Assembly (NCBI RefSeq): GCF_964340395.1
Contig: NC_135551.1
Coordinates: 8,351,379-8,415,378, forward strand
Reading direction: 5' to 3'
Length of the DNA: 64,000 nucleotides
DNA from: Glandiceps talaboti
Taxonomy: Eukaryota; Hemichordata; Enteropneusta; Spengelidae
The position numbers and the translations under genes are program-made. Under the pieces are notes generated by a model that was not told the DNA's origin, made no database searches, and saw only the letters and a program-made list of their open reading frames with translations. Below, in pieces: positions 10,930-21,894 of the stretch (position 1 is its first letter; every line of letters starts with the position of its first letter).

Positions 10930-12010
10930 TCTATGTATTGTTTAAGCAATACACTACCCCCATGGGAATGGTATACGAAGATAAAGGTTTTGACCAGTGG
11001 ACGAAATATATGCAGGAGCGATAGCGAGTGCATATATATTGAGTTCACTGGTCCAAACCAAGTGGTTTACCATCCCTAGGGGTGGTTTATCGCTATTATA
11101 TTATACCAGTATATTGAAAAAAAATCGGAAACAAGATAAGAACTAACGTTTTCTGGTTTCATTTGCGCTCGCCATTAATAATTTGCATAACGATAACGCT
11201 ACTTTCAAGACAGTTGATCTGACGAACTGACCATGAGCGTCCTGCAGCGACTGGATTTAATTTATCTGCTACTGGTTTCTAGAGATAATCTGTACGTTGG
11301 TAAGCTTATTAACAGTATACAGTGATGAATAAACATCATGTTTGACTAAAGGTATAAACCTTAAGCGGCTTATTGAATACAGCATGCTTCGTGCCCAGCC
11401 GGCTTCGCGATTGGGTGGAGTGAGAAGATAGACATACGGTTCAGGTTGACATTTACAATGTGTTTACTGGAAGCTACGTCACTAGATGTTCGGGTTTGGG
11501 GATTTCCCTCTCGTTCGTGTAGGGTCTATGCTCGGATTGGTGACAGATACTCTAGGGCAGGATCCCAGACCAATTTGTATTTAGATTAGTTGTTATTCGG
11601 TCAGTGTAAGCCCTTACACTTGCTTCATTTTTATGACGGGACACGCTCACTTGTTATATACTCCAGTCAAGGCTAGCAGAAGAACCGATCGCGTGCATGC
11701 CTTGACCTTAGTAGGCGATGATGTTTGTAAACATACGCGATAACTCGGCTACTTTCGAAATTTCCTTCATAATTTCCCATAAACTATTGTCTCAACACTC
11801 CTCTGAAAAATCGCAGAGTACACTATCACTGTGGACTATAATGTTCGTAGACGAAAAGTGACCTTCAAAATTTGGACGCGTGCCAACTGTTTTTTATCGC
11901 TCATTTGAGACATGCTAGTTCGATGTCTTGACCGATCAGATCTCTCGACTTGCGCAATCGATATATTAGTATTACATAATTCTGCATTCACAATGAAATC
12001 AGATTGGTCA
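10930..12010. repeat. Dispersed repeat related to 24460-25250
   Basis: The left part is a palindromic core: AGGTTTTGACCAGTGGAC is answered by its near-complement GTTCACTGGTCCAAACC about 65 bp later. Downstream phrases such as TGTCTTGACCGATCAGATCTC and TTAGTATTACATAATTC recur in 24460-25250 in the same order, so the two stretches are copies of one element or of an old duplication. Confidence 0.5.
11233..11299 (+). CDS. Candidate alternative signal-peptide exon
   Basis: ATG opens MSVLQRLDLIYLLLVSRDNLYV, a short hydrophobic leader, and the frame runs into GTTG|GTAAGC in phase 1. Phase and donor fit the acceptor phase of the coiled-coil and TSP1 exons downstream, so it could be another first exon for gene A lacking the Cys motif. 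No promoter element is obvious, and no transcript can be inferred. Confidence 0.3.
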
Positions 12011-12976
12011 CAGTACAGTGTTGACGAAATAATGTTTAGATTTATGGGCGATATTTCTTGCTTTTTCCTTAAGTCGAATATTGTGTAAGGGCCAGGATTT
12101 GACTTGACTGTGAAGTCAGCTGTATATGTTTTCCTTCATTTATCACATAATGCATGTAATGACCGTTGAACCAAAATCTCTTTCCCTGCTAAGTATATTC
12201 GTTAATTATGTTTTGAAATACCTTTAGTGAAAAATATCTTTTTTTTGCATAGTGTGTTTCTAAGCCACGAACCATACAATGAATTTATTGCTGTTTCGTC
12301 GCCATACTTAAAGTTCGTGGTTTTTACTTTGTCATATATTTTACGAAGTTCATCATAACCTTGACGAAGGCCATCGCGAATTCATGGTCGTCAAAAGGGT
12401 TAGCCGAAAGAGTTGATGAACAATTCGAATAAGATCAAAGCTGAAAGGAGGGAGGTGGGATTAGTGAAGTGGTGGAACGGTTGGTTAGATAATCAAATAC
12501 ATTTACAAAAGGCGTGTGATACTTACTTTTGTAATGTCTCTTTGTTTTACGTTAGTCAGTAAGGTTCGTTTGTGCCATGCGTGCACGTGCGCTATAAGTA
12601 ATCACTAAATAAGGCTGGCCTATGTGTGAGGGCGCCCGATTAGGCCGATGACTGTTTTATCTTAGCTGCGCTTCTGTATGGTTGGGGTGGGGTGGTCGGG
12701 GTTGGGGAGGGGGGGGGGGGTTAGGGCAACAGAGAAGCTATGAAATATCACTCAGATGAACCCTAGGCCACTTCTATGTCAGTTTGGCAATTTCTGTTAC
12801 TCTATTGTAGAGAAGTCAAGCAATGCAACAATTATGTAAATAACTTCTTTGGAGCACCATATGCGCAAAGCTAGCTAAAAGGTAATATCAGCCTCGTCTT
12901 TTGTCCCCTTAATTTACAATTACAATCGTTTTATGTCCGTAAAACGTTGGCCATATATTAAAAGCTAACATTAAAC
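12011..12976. other. Intronic or intergenic, no gene recognised
   Basis: Nothing coding is seen. A G-rich run at about 12680-12720 (GGTGGGG...GGGGGGGGGG) is the only notable feature. Confidence 0.5.
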
Positions 12977-13081
12977 ATACATACATACATACATACATAC
13001 ATACATACATACATACATACATACATACATACATACATACAAACATACATATTACTCATATACACACACACACACAAATAA

Positions 13082-13148
<67 letters not shown>
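12977..13148. repeat. (ACAT)n and (TA)n microsatellites
   Basis: About eighteen ACAT units are followed by a short CA tract and about 60 bp of TA repeats, ending just before the coiled-coil exon. Confidence 0.97.
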
Positions 13149-13176
13149 ATTATATCCTATATTTATTTTCACGAAG

Positions 13177-13290
13177 AAATGGTAAATATTGATGATCTCT
13201 TTCACGAACTTGAAGAACTGATTGTGAATCGCACTGAAAATCGAATTTCAAACTTGGAAATGATGATTGAAGAAATAGGAAACATGAGAC
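13177..13290 (+). CDS. Gene A coiled-coil exon
   Basis: The exon follows cacgaag and ends GAGAC|GTAAGT, phase 1-1. It encodes MVNIDDLFHELEELIVNRTE then NRISNLEMMIEEIGNMRR, an amphipathic helix that extends the coiled coil of the first exon, with one N-glycosylation sequon (NRT). The gene B counterpart at 29149 is nearly identical after the first twelve residues but has a better acceptor, so the exact start here is uncertain by a few codons. Confidence 0.7.
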
Positions 13291-13637
13291 GTAAGTATTC
13301 AGATAGTATTATCTACTGGACGCGTTATTGACGTAAAGTACAATATTACATGAATCACCGCACAACTTGTACAAATATATGATTCTGATGCCATATTGGG
13401 TGATAGCAAAACAATTTAACACAAAATGATATATGAAACATGTCTTCATGGAAAACTTACCATCTCATCAAATAATTTACTTTGGTGATTATTGGATGAA
13501 ATAGATGTTTTGGTTAAAGATTGAGTCACTGATATACAAGGTTAATCAACAATGCGAGCTCTATTAAAACCTACTATTAAGCTCGTTTTAAAACACTAAA
13601 TATGGAATGAACGACATTTCAATTTCAAATCATATAG

Positions 13638-13784
13638 TTTGGTCTGAATGGGGAAGCTGGACAAGCTGTTCCGTGACCTGTGGTGATGGAATACGTTCAA
13701 GATCTCGTACATGTGATTCTTGTCCATCAACATCCCCAGATACTGAAAGTGAAACATGTAATGATCAGTGCTGTTCTACTGCAG
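13638..13784 (+). CDS. Gene A TSP1 exon 1 (147-nt form)
   Basis: Acceptor atatag, donor gtagag, phase 1-1, 49 codons. It encodes a TSP1 repeat with [17 protein letters not shown], six Cys, and SRSRTC. WxxWxxW is the usual C-mannosylation site, and CSVTCGDG fits the O-fucosylation consensus CxxS/TCxxG. The 147-nt form ends in a paired Cys (QCC). Confidence 0.9.
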
Positions 13785-13975
13785 GTAGAGTATATTTGGA
13801 TTGTAAACGACATCTGCTCTCACATTTCTGGTCACACTTTGAACTTATGATTTTTGCAACTACTGAGATACCATTTTATGGCGATAGTTGGTTTTGAAGC
13901 ATCAGCCAGATGACACATACATACACAAGCACGCATACACACTTAAATATACGCGCGCGCACACAACACACATAC

Positions 13976-13996
13976 ACACACACATACATACATACA

Positions 13997-14067
<71 letters not shown>

Positions 14068-14096
14068 CATTATATATATATATATAATCTCATCCT

Positions 14097-14133
<37 letters not shown>

Positions 14134-14138
14134 CCAAG

Positions 14139-14175
<37 letters not shown>
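13976..14175. repeat. (CATA)n and (TA)n microsatellites
   Basis: CATA units and then several long TA runs broken by short spacers. They adjoin the PLE-derived fold-back at 14176. Confidence 0.97.
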
Positions 14176-14176
<1 letters not shown>

Positions 14177-14369
14177 CTTGGTGAGTATCAATCTGCTAAG
14201 ACAGTGCTCTATACCGCAGTGGCAGAGCGTAATAGTTTTGGTAGTACTGGAACTCTTTCTTGGTTGTAACTCGGAGTTTCACGTACGCATAGTGCGATAA
14301 TCAGACCTGATGATCGCACTATGCGTGAAACTCCGAGTTACAACCAAGAAAGAGTTCAAGTACTACCAA

Positions 14370-14374
<5 letters not shown>
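14176..14374. mobile_element. PLE-derived head-to-head fold-back with decayed hammerhead motifs
   Basis: The left half is the reverse complement of the PLE right end (34605-34735), and the right half repeats its inner part in forward orientation, giving arms of about 65 bp joined near 14305. The forward arm keeps CTGATGA at 14307-14313 and the GTGAAACTCCGAGTTA core, but the upstream stem I strand is lost. The reverse arm reads CTGATTA. (TA)n tracts flank both sides. This is a 5'-truncated inverted pair like the full PLE at 31.4 kb, trimmed to its terminal sequence. Confidence 0.75.
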
Positions 14375-14565
<191 letters not shown>

Positions 14566-14656
14566 CATGTGTTACACGCATAATCACACAGGCGTATAGG
14601 AATACCTATCTCACTTCTAATTATTCGCTAAGCTTTTTATCTTTGTAATGATTTAG

Positions 14657-14812
14657 CCTGGTCCTCGTGGAACCTCTGGTCATCTTGCAGTGTCACCTGC
14701 GAAGGTTCAGGAACACAACAAAGATCTCGTACGTGTACGGCATCATGTGGAGGGACCTGTTCTGGTTCTGATGTTGATACCAAAGCTTGCAGTCTTGGAT
14801 CAACATGTCCAG
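14657..14812 (+). CDS. Gene A TSP1 exon 2 (156-nt form)
   Basis: Acceptor tttag, donor gtgact, phase 1-1, 52 codons. It encodes WSSWNLWSSCSVTCEGSG, then RSRTC, GGTCSGSD and a C-terminal STCP. Compared with the 147-nt form, CSVTC is followed by EGSG instead of GGG, which breaks the O-fucosylation consensus. Confidence 0.9.
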
Positions 14813-15244
14813 GTGACTATTCCTCTCATTAATTTCTAGGATGATTGGCACCCACATGGATTTAAATGGTCATTTCATGTATATGTTCAATTATATATTA
14901 GATACTTACAGCATGTGATGGGTCTCCTTTTAAACTGTTGTTAATGGGTGTCGTCAGCTTCCCATTTGGTCATACCTGGCACAATAAAATGAACCTACCT
15001 TAGAACAGAGGGCGAAGTTACAAACTATTTGTCTGCCAATTCAGAATGACGTTCATATCCTAACCTCTATACACGGTTGTTTGAGTTATTAAACATGTGT
15101 ATACATATCGAAAGCGTCTGCGTGTGATTATCTGGAACGAGTTTGGTCAAATAATTTAGTACTTCTACATGACTCACAGTAGAGTCACTATTACTCTTAC
15201 AATGTAAATTATTTTTCAAAATATTTCAATTTCAACTTACATAG

Positions 15245-15391
15245 CATGGTCTGTATGGGGAAGCTGGACAAGCTGTTCTGTGACCTGTGGTGGTGGAACA
15301 CATTCTAGATCTCGTACATGCATTCCGTGTCCATCAACATCACCGGACGTTGAAAGTCAAGCTTGCAGTGATGAGTGCTGTCCAACTGCAG
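15245..15391 (+). CDS. Gene A TSP1 exon 3 (147-nt form)
   Basis: Phase 1-1. It encodes [17 protein letters not shown] with HSRSRTC and a terminal ECC. It starts the second A/B pair; its flanking introns resemble those of the next pair. Confidence 0.9.
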
Positions 15392-15501
15392 GTAGAAAAG
15401 ACAGATTTTTTTATTTGTTTAAACTAATGCCATATTATGTCTGAGCTTTATATAGCTGACTTCTAATTATTCACTAAGTTGTTATTTCTGTACTTGTTCA
15501 G

Positions 15502-15657
15502 CCTGGTCCTCGTGGAACTCCTGGTCATCTTGCAGTGTCACCTGTGAAGGTTCAGGAACACAACAAAGATCTCGTACGTGTACGGCATCATGTGGAGGGA
15601 CTTGTTCTGGTTCTGATGTTGATACCAAAGCTTGCAGTCTTGGATCAACATGTCCAG
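15502..15657 (+). CDS. Gene A TSP1 exon 4 (156-nt form)
   Basis: Phase 1-1 and nearly identical to the exon at 14657 (WSSWNSWSSCSVTCEGSG). The downstream intron shares CTGTTGTTAATGGGTGTCGT with those after exons 2 and 6, showing duplication of exon and intron together. Confidence 0.9.
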
Positions 15658-16082
15658 GTGACTATTCCTCTCATTAATTTCTAGGATGATTGTGTCGCCT
15701 GCACACGGCTTTACATGGTCTGTTCATGTATATGTCCAATTATATATAAAATGCTTACAGTATGTAATGGGTCTTCTTTCAAACTGTTGTTAATGGGTGT
15801 CGTCAGCTTCCCATTTGGTCATATCTGGCACAATAAAATGAACTACCTTAGAACAGAGGGCGAAGTTACAAACTATTTGTCTGCCAATTCTGAATGACGT
15901 TCATATCCTAACCTCTATACACGGTTGTTTGAGTTATTACACATGTGTATACATATCAAAAGCTTCTGTGTGTTATTATCTGGAACGAGTTTGGTCAAAT
16001 AATTTAATACTTCCACATGACTCACAGCCGAGTCACTATTACTGTTACAATGTAAAATAAATTTCAATTTCATCTTATATAG

Positions 16083-16229
16083 CTTGGTCTGTATGGGGAA
16101 GCTGGACAAGCTGTTCTGTGACCTGTGGTGGTGGAATACATTCAAGATCTCGTACATGTGATTCTTGTCCATCAACATCCCAGGACGCTGAAAGTGAATC
16201 TTGCAATGATCAGTGCTGTCCAACTGCAG
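16083..16229 (+). CDS. Gene A TSP1 exon 5 (147-nt form)
   Basis: Phase 1-1. [24 protein letters not shown] and QCC. It is most similar to the exon at 15245, with SQDAE in place of SPDVE. Confidence 0.9.
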
Positions 16230-16339
16230 GTAGAAAAGAAAGATTGATAATTTTTTGTAAACTAATGCTATATTATGTCTGAGCTTTATATAGCTGACTT
16301 CTAATTATTCACTAAGTTGTTATTTCTGTACTTGTTCAG

Positions 16340-16495
16340 CCTGGTCCTCGTGGAACTCCTGGTCATCTTGCAGTGTCACCTGTGAAGGTTCAGGCACGCT
16401 ACATAGATCTCGTACGTGTACGGCATCATGTGGAGGGACTTGTTCTGGTTCTGATGTTGATACCAAAGCTTGCAGTCTTGGATCAACATGTCCAG
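16340..16495 (+). CDS. Gene A TSP1 exon 6 (156-nt form)
   Basis: Phase 1-1. It differs from the exon at 15502 mainly at TLHRSRTC in place of TQQRSRTC. The intron after it is expanded by the dispersed repeat at 17072. Confidence 0.9.
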
Positions 16496-17071
16496 GTGAC
16501 TATTCCTCTCATTAATTTCTAGGATGATTGGCAAACTGTAGTTAATGGTGTCGTCAGCTTCCCATGTGGTCATATCTGGCGCAATAAAATGAGCTATCTT
16601 AGAGCAGAGGGCAAAGTTACAAACTATATGTATGCTACTTCTGAATGACGTTCATATCCTAACCTCTATACATAGTTGTTTGAGTTATAATGTTACTTTC
16701 TGAGGAATCCTAATATAACGTTTCATTGTCTAAGTATGGTAGTTGTGGGTAGATCGGCAGAACGTAAACGATTCTCGACTCTAACTGTCTTCCTTGGGTA
16801 CCAGGATTTACGAGCTTGTCTAAGTTAGGAATTAACTACACAGGTATCGTCACATACACGTTCGCTCTTATACTCAGGCAGAGAGAGAGACACCGCATAT
16901 TAACAGTTGCATTGTAATCAAAATCTTAGAGTAAAGTTTATTTGTCCATGTCCTTCACATATAAGTTCTGGTTGTCACCTTGAAATTATGGTGGCCATTA
17001 TTTTAAACATAGTTTGCTATAGACAAATGGTCTCTAAAATAGATTCATTGTTCTAGAAGACATGGTGAACT

Positions 17072-17419
17072 TTCCACCAGAATATTTAAGATTGAGATTC
17101 AAGATCATGCCATATGTAAATTGTTCACGTGTAAGACAAGCGTTGATCACGACGTTGGAAAATTAAGTATTAATTTGAATTCGATAATCAACAAGTTATC
17201 TTGTTTACAAGAACTAATATATATTGTTTAATCAAAACACTTGACATTTGTTAGCTACTAGACATCAATATAAATAACACAGGATTAGTAGATTAATCAA
17301 CATATTGTTTGACCATGCTGTTGTTAGCTCCCTTTTGTGAGTAAGTAGTATAAATGTGAATTTTACGTTAATTTAGGTAAAACATGCCAAAATTCCAAAT
17401 ATGATATTTCTGGATCGTA
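17072..17419 (+). repeat. Dispersed repeat, inverted partner at 42736-43083
   Basis: About 348 bp is closely matched by the reverse complement of 42736-43083, including AGATTGAGATTCAAGATCAT and ACTTGACATTTG(T/C)TAGCTAC. It has no open frame and lies within the gene A intron between TSP1 exons 6 and 7. Confidence 0.8.
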
Positions 17420-17578
17420 AAGTCAATAACACGTGTATACATATAACAACTTTCTGTGTGTGATTATCTGGAACGATTTTGGTCAAATAATTTAATACTT
17501 CCACATGACTCAGCCGAGTCACTATTACTGATACAATGTCAAATAAATTGCAAAATATTTCAATTTCAACTTATATAG

Positions 17579-17725
17579 CATGGTCTGCATGGGGAGGCTG
17601 GACAAGTTGTTCTGTAACCTGTGGTGGTGGTACACATTCTAGATCTCGTACATGCATTTCGTGTCCATCAACCTCCCCTGACGCTGAAAGTGTATCTTGT
17701 AATGACCAATGCTGTCCAACTGCAG
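17579..17725 (+). CDS. Gene A TSP1 exon 7 (147-nt form)
   Basis: Phase 1-1. [27 protein letters not shown]. It opens the fourth A/B pair. The intron that follows contains a hammerhead-like insertion. Confidence 0.9.
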
Positions 17726-17799
17726 GTAGAAAACATAGATTTATTATTTCTTAAAACTAATCCTATAATATGTCTGAGCTTTAATTACCTCGTAGTATG

Positions 17800-17843
<44 letters not shown>

Positions 17844-17844
<1 letters not shown>

Positions 17845-17882
17845 GTCTGATGATCGCACTATGCGTGAAACTCCGAGTTACA
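17844..17882 (+). ncRNA. Hammerhead ribozyme-like motif (PLE-derived solo copy)
   Basis: CTGATGA at 17847-17853 is followed by the stem II hairpin CGCA-CTA-TGCG, GAAA at 17867-17870, stem III ACU/AGU with a CCG loop, U17 as the nucleotide before the predicted cut, and ACA that pairs with the upstream TGT at 17844-17846. The pair at positions 10.1/11.1 is a U-U mismatch, and stem I is only 3 bp. It continues into about 40 bp of PLE tail and is flanked by (TA)n on both sides. Activity would be weaker than for the copies at 31.4 and 34.6 kb. Confidence 0.6.
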
Positions 17883-17988
17883 ACCAAGAAAGAGTTCCAG
17901 AACTATCAAATATATATATATACATAGTGGTATATACTATAGCTGACTTCAAATTATTCCCTTAGTTATTATCTCTGTAATTGTTCAG

Positions 17989-18138
17989 CTTGGTCCTCGT
18001 GGAACTCGTGGTCATCTTGCAGTGTCACCTGTGAAGGTTCAGGAACACAACAAAGATCTCGTACGTGTACGGCATCATGTGGAGGGACTTGTTCTGGTTC
18101 TGATGTTGATACCAAAGCTTGCAGTCATGGATGTTCAG
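17989..18138 (+). CDS. Gene A TSP1 exon 8 (156-nt form, 6 nt shorter)
   Basis: Phase 1-1, 150 nt. It matches the other long-form exons, but the end reads ACSHGCS instead of ACSLGSTCP, an in-frame loss of two codons that keeps the final Cys. Confidence 0.88.
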
Positions 18139-18592
18139 GTGAGTTTTCCTCTCATGAATTTCTATGATGATTGGCACACGCAGATATTTGAATGGCCAGT
18201 TCATGTATATGTACAATAATATATGAGATACTTACTGTATGTGATGGGTTGACTTTTAAACCGATGTTAATAGTTGACGCCTAAAGACCGGATCTCAGCT
18301 GTCGCTATATGTACAAATGTATGCCCATATGTTAATTTACCAGTTACCTTCCGATTTGTTCAGACCTGGCACAAGAAAATGAGCTACCTTAGAACATAAG
18401 GCGAAGATATAAACTGTATTTGTGTCACTTTATGAACGACGTTCATAACCTAGCCTTTACACACAGTTCTTTGAGTTTTTACATATGTCTAGACGTAGTA
18501 AACGCTTGCCCATGACTCAAACTTGAGTCATTGTTGCAATGTAAAAAAAATAATTTCAAATTTTAAAAAATATTCAAAATATATATACCTAG

Positions 18593-18739
18593 GTTGGTCT
18601 ATATGGGGAAGCTGGACAAGCTGTTCTGTAACATGTGGTGATGGAACACATTCTAGATCTCGTACATGCATTTCGTGTCCATCAACATCCCCTGACGGTG
18701 AAAGTGAATCTTGCAATGATCAGTGCTGTCCTACTGCAG
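18593..18739 (+). CDS. Gene A TSP1 exon 9 (147-nt form)
   Basis: Phase 1-1. [36 protein letters not shown]. The acceptor is atacctag. Confidence 0.9.
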
Positions 18740-18929
18740 GTAGGAAACATATGTCATATTGTGTCTGATTTATTAAGTGAATAGTTTGGTGGTCTTGAAG
18801 TGCACACCCGCATATGCACCCACACAAAAACAGAAACAGAGACACACACACACATACGTCGATATACACACAGGTATACCCAACTGAATTCCAATTTCTC
18901 ACATAGTTTCCATCTCTGTAATTATTTAG

Positions 18930-19085
18930 CCTGGTCCTCGTGGAACTCCTGGTCATCTTGTAGTGTCACCTGCGAAGGGTCTGGAACAAAACAAAGGTAT
19001 AGAACATGTACGGCATCATGTGGAGGGATTTGTCCTGGATCGAATATTGATACAGCATCTTGCAGTGTTGGACCCACCTGCCCAG
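18930..19085 (+). CDS. Gene A TSP1 exon 10 (156-nt form)
   Basis: Phase 1-1. WSSWNSWSSCSVTCEGSG, then TKQRYRTC, GGICPGSN and GPTCP. With the next exon it forms a block of about 1.05 kb that is repeated at 19986-20660. Confidence 0.9.
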
Positions 19086-19432
19086 GTAATTATTTTAAGT
19101 CACGTGTTACCATAGCCCAGATTGTTGCTGGGTAGTTTGGGGATTTGGTATGTTATTTATTAAACGGCCATTGCCCACGCTTGGCTACTTGTAATAAAAC
19201 ACCACAAGAGCTTATATCATCACTTTTGATAGATGAAACACTTTCTTTTGTCTTCAAAATTTAACATTATAAATGTTAACATTAATCTTAAAATACTTCC
19301 TAGTAAATACAATCTCAATTTTGTTTGATGACATTTGACATGTGAATTTCTCTTCAGCACAAAATAGTTATATACATGTAATGACAAGGAGATAAAAAAA
19401 TATGATTTCACATTATCTGTATATCCATATAG

Positions 19433-19579
19433 TGTGGGCAGGATGGAGTAGCTGGACAATATGCCCAGTGACGTGTGGTGGTGGAACACATTCAAGAACT
19501 CGTACATGTCAGTCATGCCCAGCTATGACACCAGAGACCGAAAGCCGACAATGCAATGAACAGTGTTGCCCTTATGCAG
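19433..19579 (+). CDS. Gene A TSP1 exon 11 (147-nt form, GC donor)
   Basis: Phase 1-1. [27 protein letters not shown]. Alignment to sister exons places the junction at GCAG|GCAAGT, a GC-AG intron with the otherwise perfect donor that such introns need. Confidence 0.88.
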
Positions 19580-19985
19580 GCAAGTAATTACATTCATAAA
19601 TTCACATTATTAATTTCGTCCTTTTGTTAATTTTGTTAATTGCATTAGTATCTTTCCTTAATTTATTCGTCATATCTTTCATCAATTTAATAATGGTTAC
19701 CATTTTAATACCCTGTCTGTGCAATACGATGATACTCTATTCTCGCAAACACTTAAATCCAAAGCGACTTATCTGTTCAAGGAATAATAGCATCAATTTA
19801 ACATATATTTATTATTCATTACATCTAATGCCATATGGGTTCTAAGTTATTAAATTAAAAGTTTGGTCTTGAAGGAAACGCACAGATAGACAGACAGACA
19901 CAGACACATACATGTCTACATACACACAGTTATACGTAGCTTTATTATGATTTTACACTTAGTTTTCATCTTTGTAATTGTTTAG

Positions 19986-20141
19986 CCTGGTCCTTGTGGA
20001 ACTCCTGGTCATCTTGTAGTGTCACCTGTGAAGGTTCAGGAACACAACAAAGATCCAGAACATGTACGGCATCATGTGGCGGGACTTGTCCTGGATCGAA
20101 TATTGATACAACATCTTGCAGTGTTGGACCAACCTGTCCAG
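19986..20141 (+). CDS. Gene A TSP1 exon 12 (156-nt form)
   Basis: Phase 1-1 and nearly identical to the exon at 18930 (GGTCPGSN, GPTCP); the intron after it also matches (CACGTGTTA, GTTGCTGGGCATG/TAG). Confidence 0.9.
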
Positions 20142-20489
20142 GTAATAATTTTTAAGTCACGTGTTAGGGTAGCCCGGATCGTTGCTGGGCATGTTGTGGA
20201 TTTGGTATGTTGTTTATTGAACGGCTATTGCTCACGCTTGGCTACTTGTAATAACACACAGTAAGAGCTTATATCATCAGTTTGAAACACTTTTGTCTTC
20301 AAAATTTAACATTATAAATGTTAACATTATCAATGTTAACATACTTTCTAGTAAATACACTCTCAATTTTGTTCGAAGGCATTTGATATGGGGATTTGTC
20401 ATCAGCACATAATATTTTTATACATGTAATAACATGGAGATAAAAAAAACATAATGTCACAATATCTCTATATCCCAATCCATATATAG

Positions 20490-20636
20490 TGTGGGCAGGA
20501 TGGAGTAGCTGGACAATATGCCCAGTGACGTGTGGTGGTGGAACACATTCAAGAACTCGTACATGTCAGTCATGCCCAGCTATGACACCAGAGACCGAAA
20601 GCCGACAATGCAATGAACAGTGTTGCCCTTATGCAG
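20490..20636 (+). CDS. Gene A TSP1 exon 13 (147-nt form, GC donor)
   Basis: Phase 1-1. It encodes the same peptide as the exon at 19433 and has the same GCAG|GCAAGT donor, reflecting the tandem duplication of the exon 10/11 block. Confidence 0.9.
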
Positions 20637-21112
20637 GCAAGTAATTACATTCATAAATTCGCATTGTTATCTACCTTTGCAAGGAATGTTAAAATCAATA
20701 TAACACGCATAACACATTGATATAATTTTAATTTGTTTAACATTTACATCATGTTTCATGAGGATGACTTACATTTCGCTCAAAACAGACCATAATTTAC
20801 TTGCCGAGAACTTACTGTGAGCACAATGAATGGTATGTGAATGGTGTTCACTCATGTCGACGAAAATATTTATGACATAACAGTTTTTATGTTGTCACTA
20901 CTGACTGAATGACGAACAATTAAAACACATAAGATGATGAAACCTGCTCAAGCTTAATTCATGAAAATTGAGATGCTAAATTATCATTTTAAAAGATTTG
21001 CGAGATATTGAAATAAATGCCATATTTTCTGATCTAGAATCTACATCTTGACATGATGAAGTAAAACTAAATCGACGCAAAATGACCATTGCTTTCGTTA
21101 TCATATATGTAG

Positions 21113-21268
21113 CTTGGCAGTCTTGGCGGTCTTGGTCATCTTGCAGTACCACTTGCCAGGGTACAGGAACAAGACAGAGATGGCGCACCTGTTCATCATC
21201 TTGCGGGGGAACGTGTCCTGGAAGTGACTCTTCGTCCACATTGTGTAGTGTAGGATTTACCTGTCCGT
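21113..21268 (+). CDS. Gene A TSP1 exon 14 (divergent 156-nt form)
   Basis: Phase 1-1. WQSWRSWSSCSTTCQGTG, RQRWRTC, GGTCPGSD and GFTCP. The donor that keeps the phase is CCGT|GTAGGT. Its closest relative is the gene B exon at 38215, not the neighbouring array, so it predates the array expansion. Confidence 0.85.
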
Positions 21269-21513
21269 GTAGGTATCTAATAAGTAGTTGGTGACTAGGA
21301 AAGATTGTAATACTTTACTATGATGTGTTTATGACGTTTTCTCTTTCCGATTCGCAATGAAAATGCACCTTATGTCACTTGTAGTTTTTGTTGGGAGTCA
21401 AAACCATATACATTAAATAGATATGTTTGTGCAAACTGAATTCGCTATTCTTTTCTGGTGTCGTTAAACTTTTTGGCTCATCGTTTTCACTTACATTTTG
21501 TTTTGTTTTCATT

Positions 21514-21640
21514 AATTAATTAATTAATTAATTAATTAATTAATTAATTCATCCATTCATTCATTCATTCATTCATTCGTTCGTTCATTCAATCATTCAT
21601 CCATCCATCCATCCATCCATCCATCCATCCATCCATGCTT
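21514..21640. repeat. (TTAA)n, (CATT)n and (CATC)n microsatellite
   Basis: Three adjoining tetranucleotide tracts upstream of the exon at 21748. Confidence 0.95.
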
Positions 21641-21747
21641 CTATCAATCCATTCATATAGTAGTTAAGTGTAATGTGTCAAAGAAAAAATATATTTTTCA
21701 AGACATGATTGTTTAAGTGTGCATATATCCTTTATTTGGGTTGTTAG

Positions 21748-21894
21748 CTTGGTCAAGCTGGGGATCATGGGGGAGCTGTTCAAGATCGTGTGGTGGAGGA
21801 ACCAAAAGCAAAAGTCGTTCATGTAACTCTTGTTCGGGCAGTGACTCAAGCTCAACATCTTGCAATACGCAAGGTTGTGTAGATTGTTCAACAC
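21748..21894 (+). CDS. Gene A TSP1 exon 15
   Basis: Phase 1-1, 147 nt. WSSWGSWGSCSRSCGGG, KSRSC, then NTQGCVDCST. CSRSCGGG keeps the O-fucosylation consensus. Orthologous in position and content to the gene B exon at 38859. Confidence 0.87.

Noticed and set aside
14307-14345. Active hammerhead at the fold-back
   Set aside because: The core is present on the forward strand, but the upstream stem I strand does not pair with ACAAC, and the reverse arm has CTGATTA.
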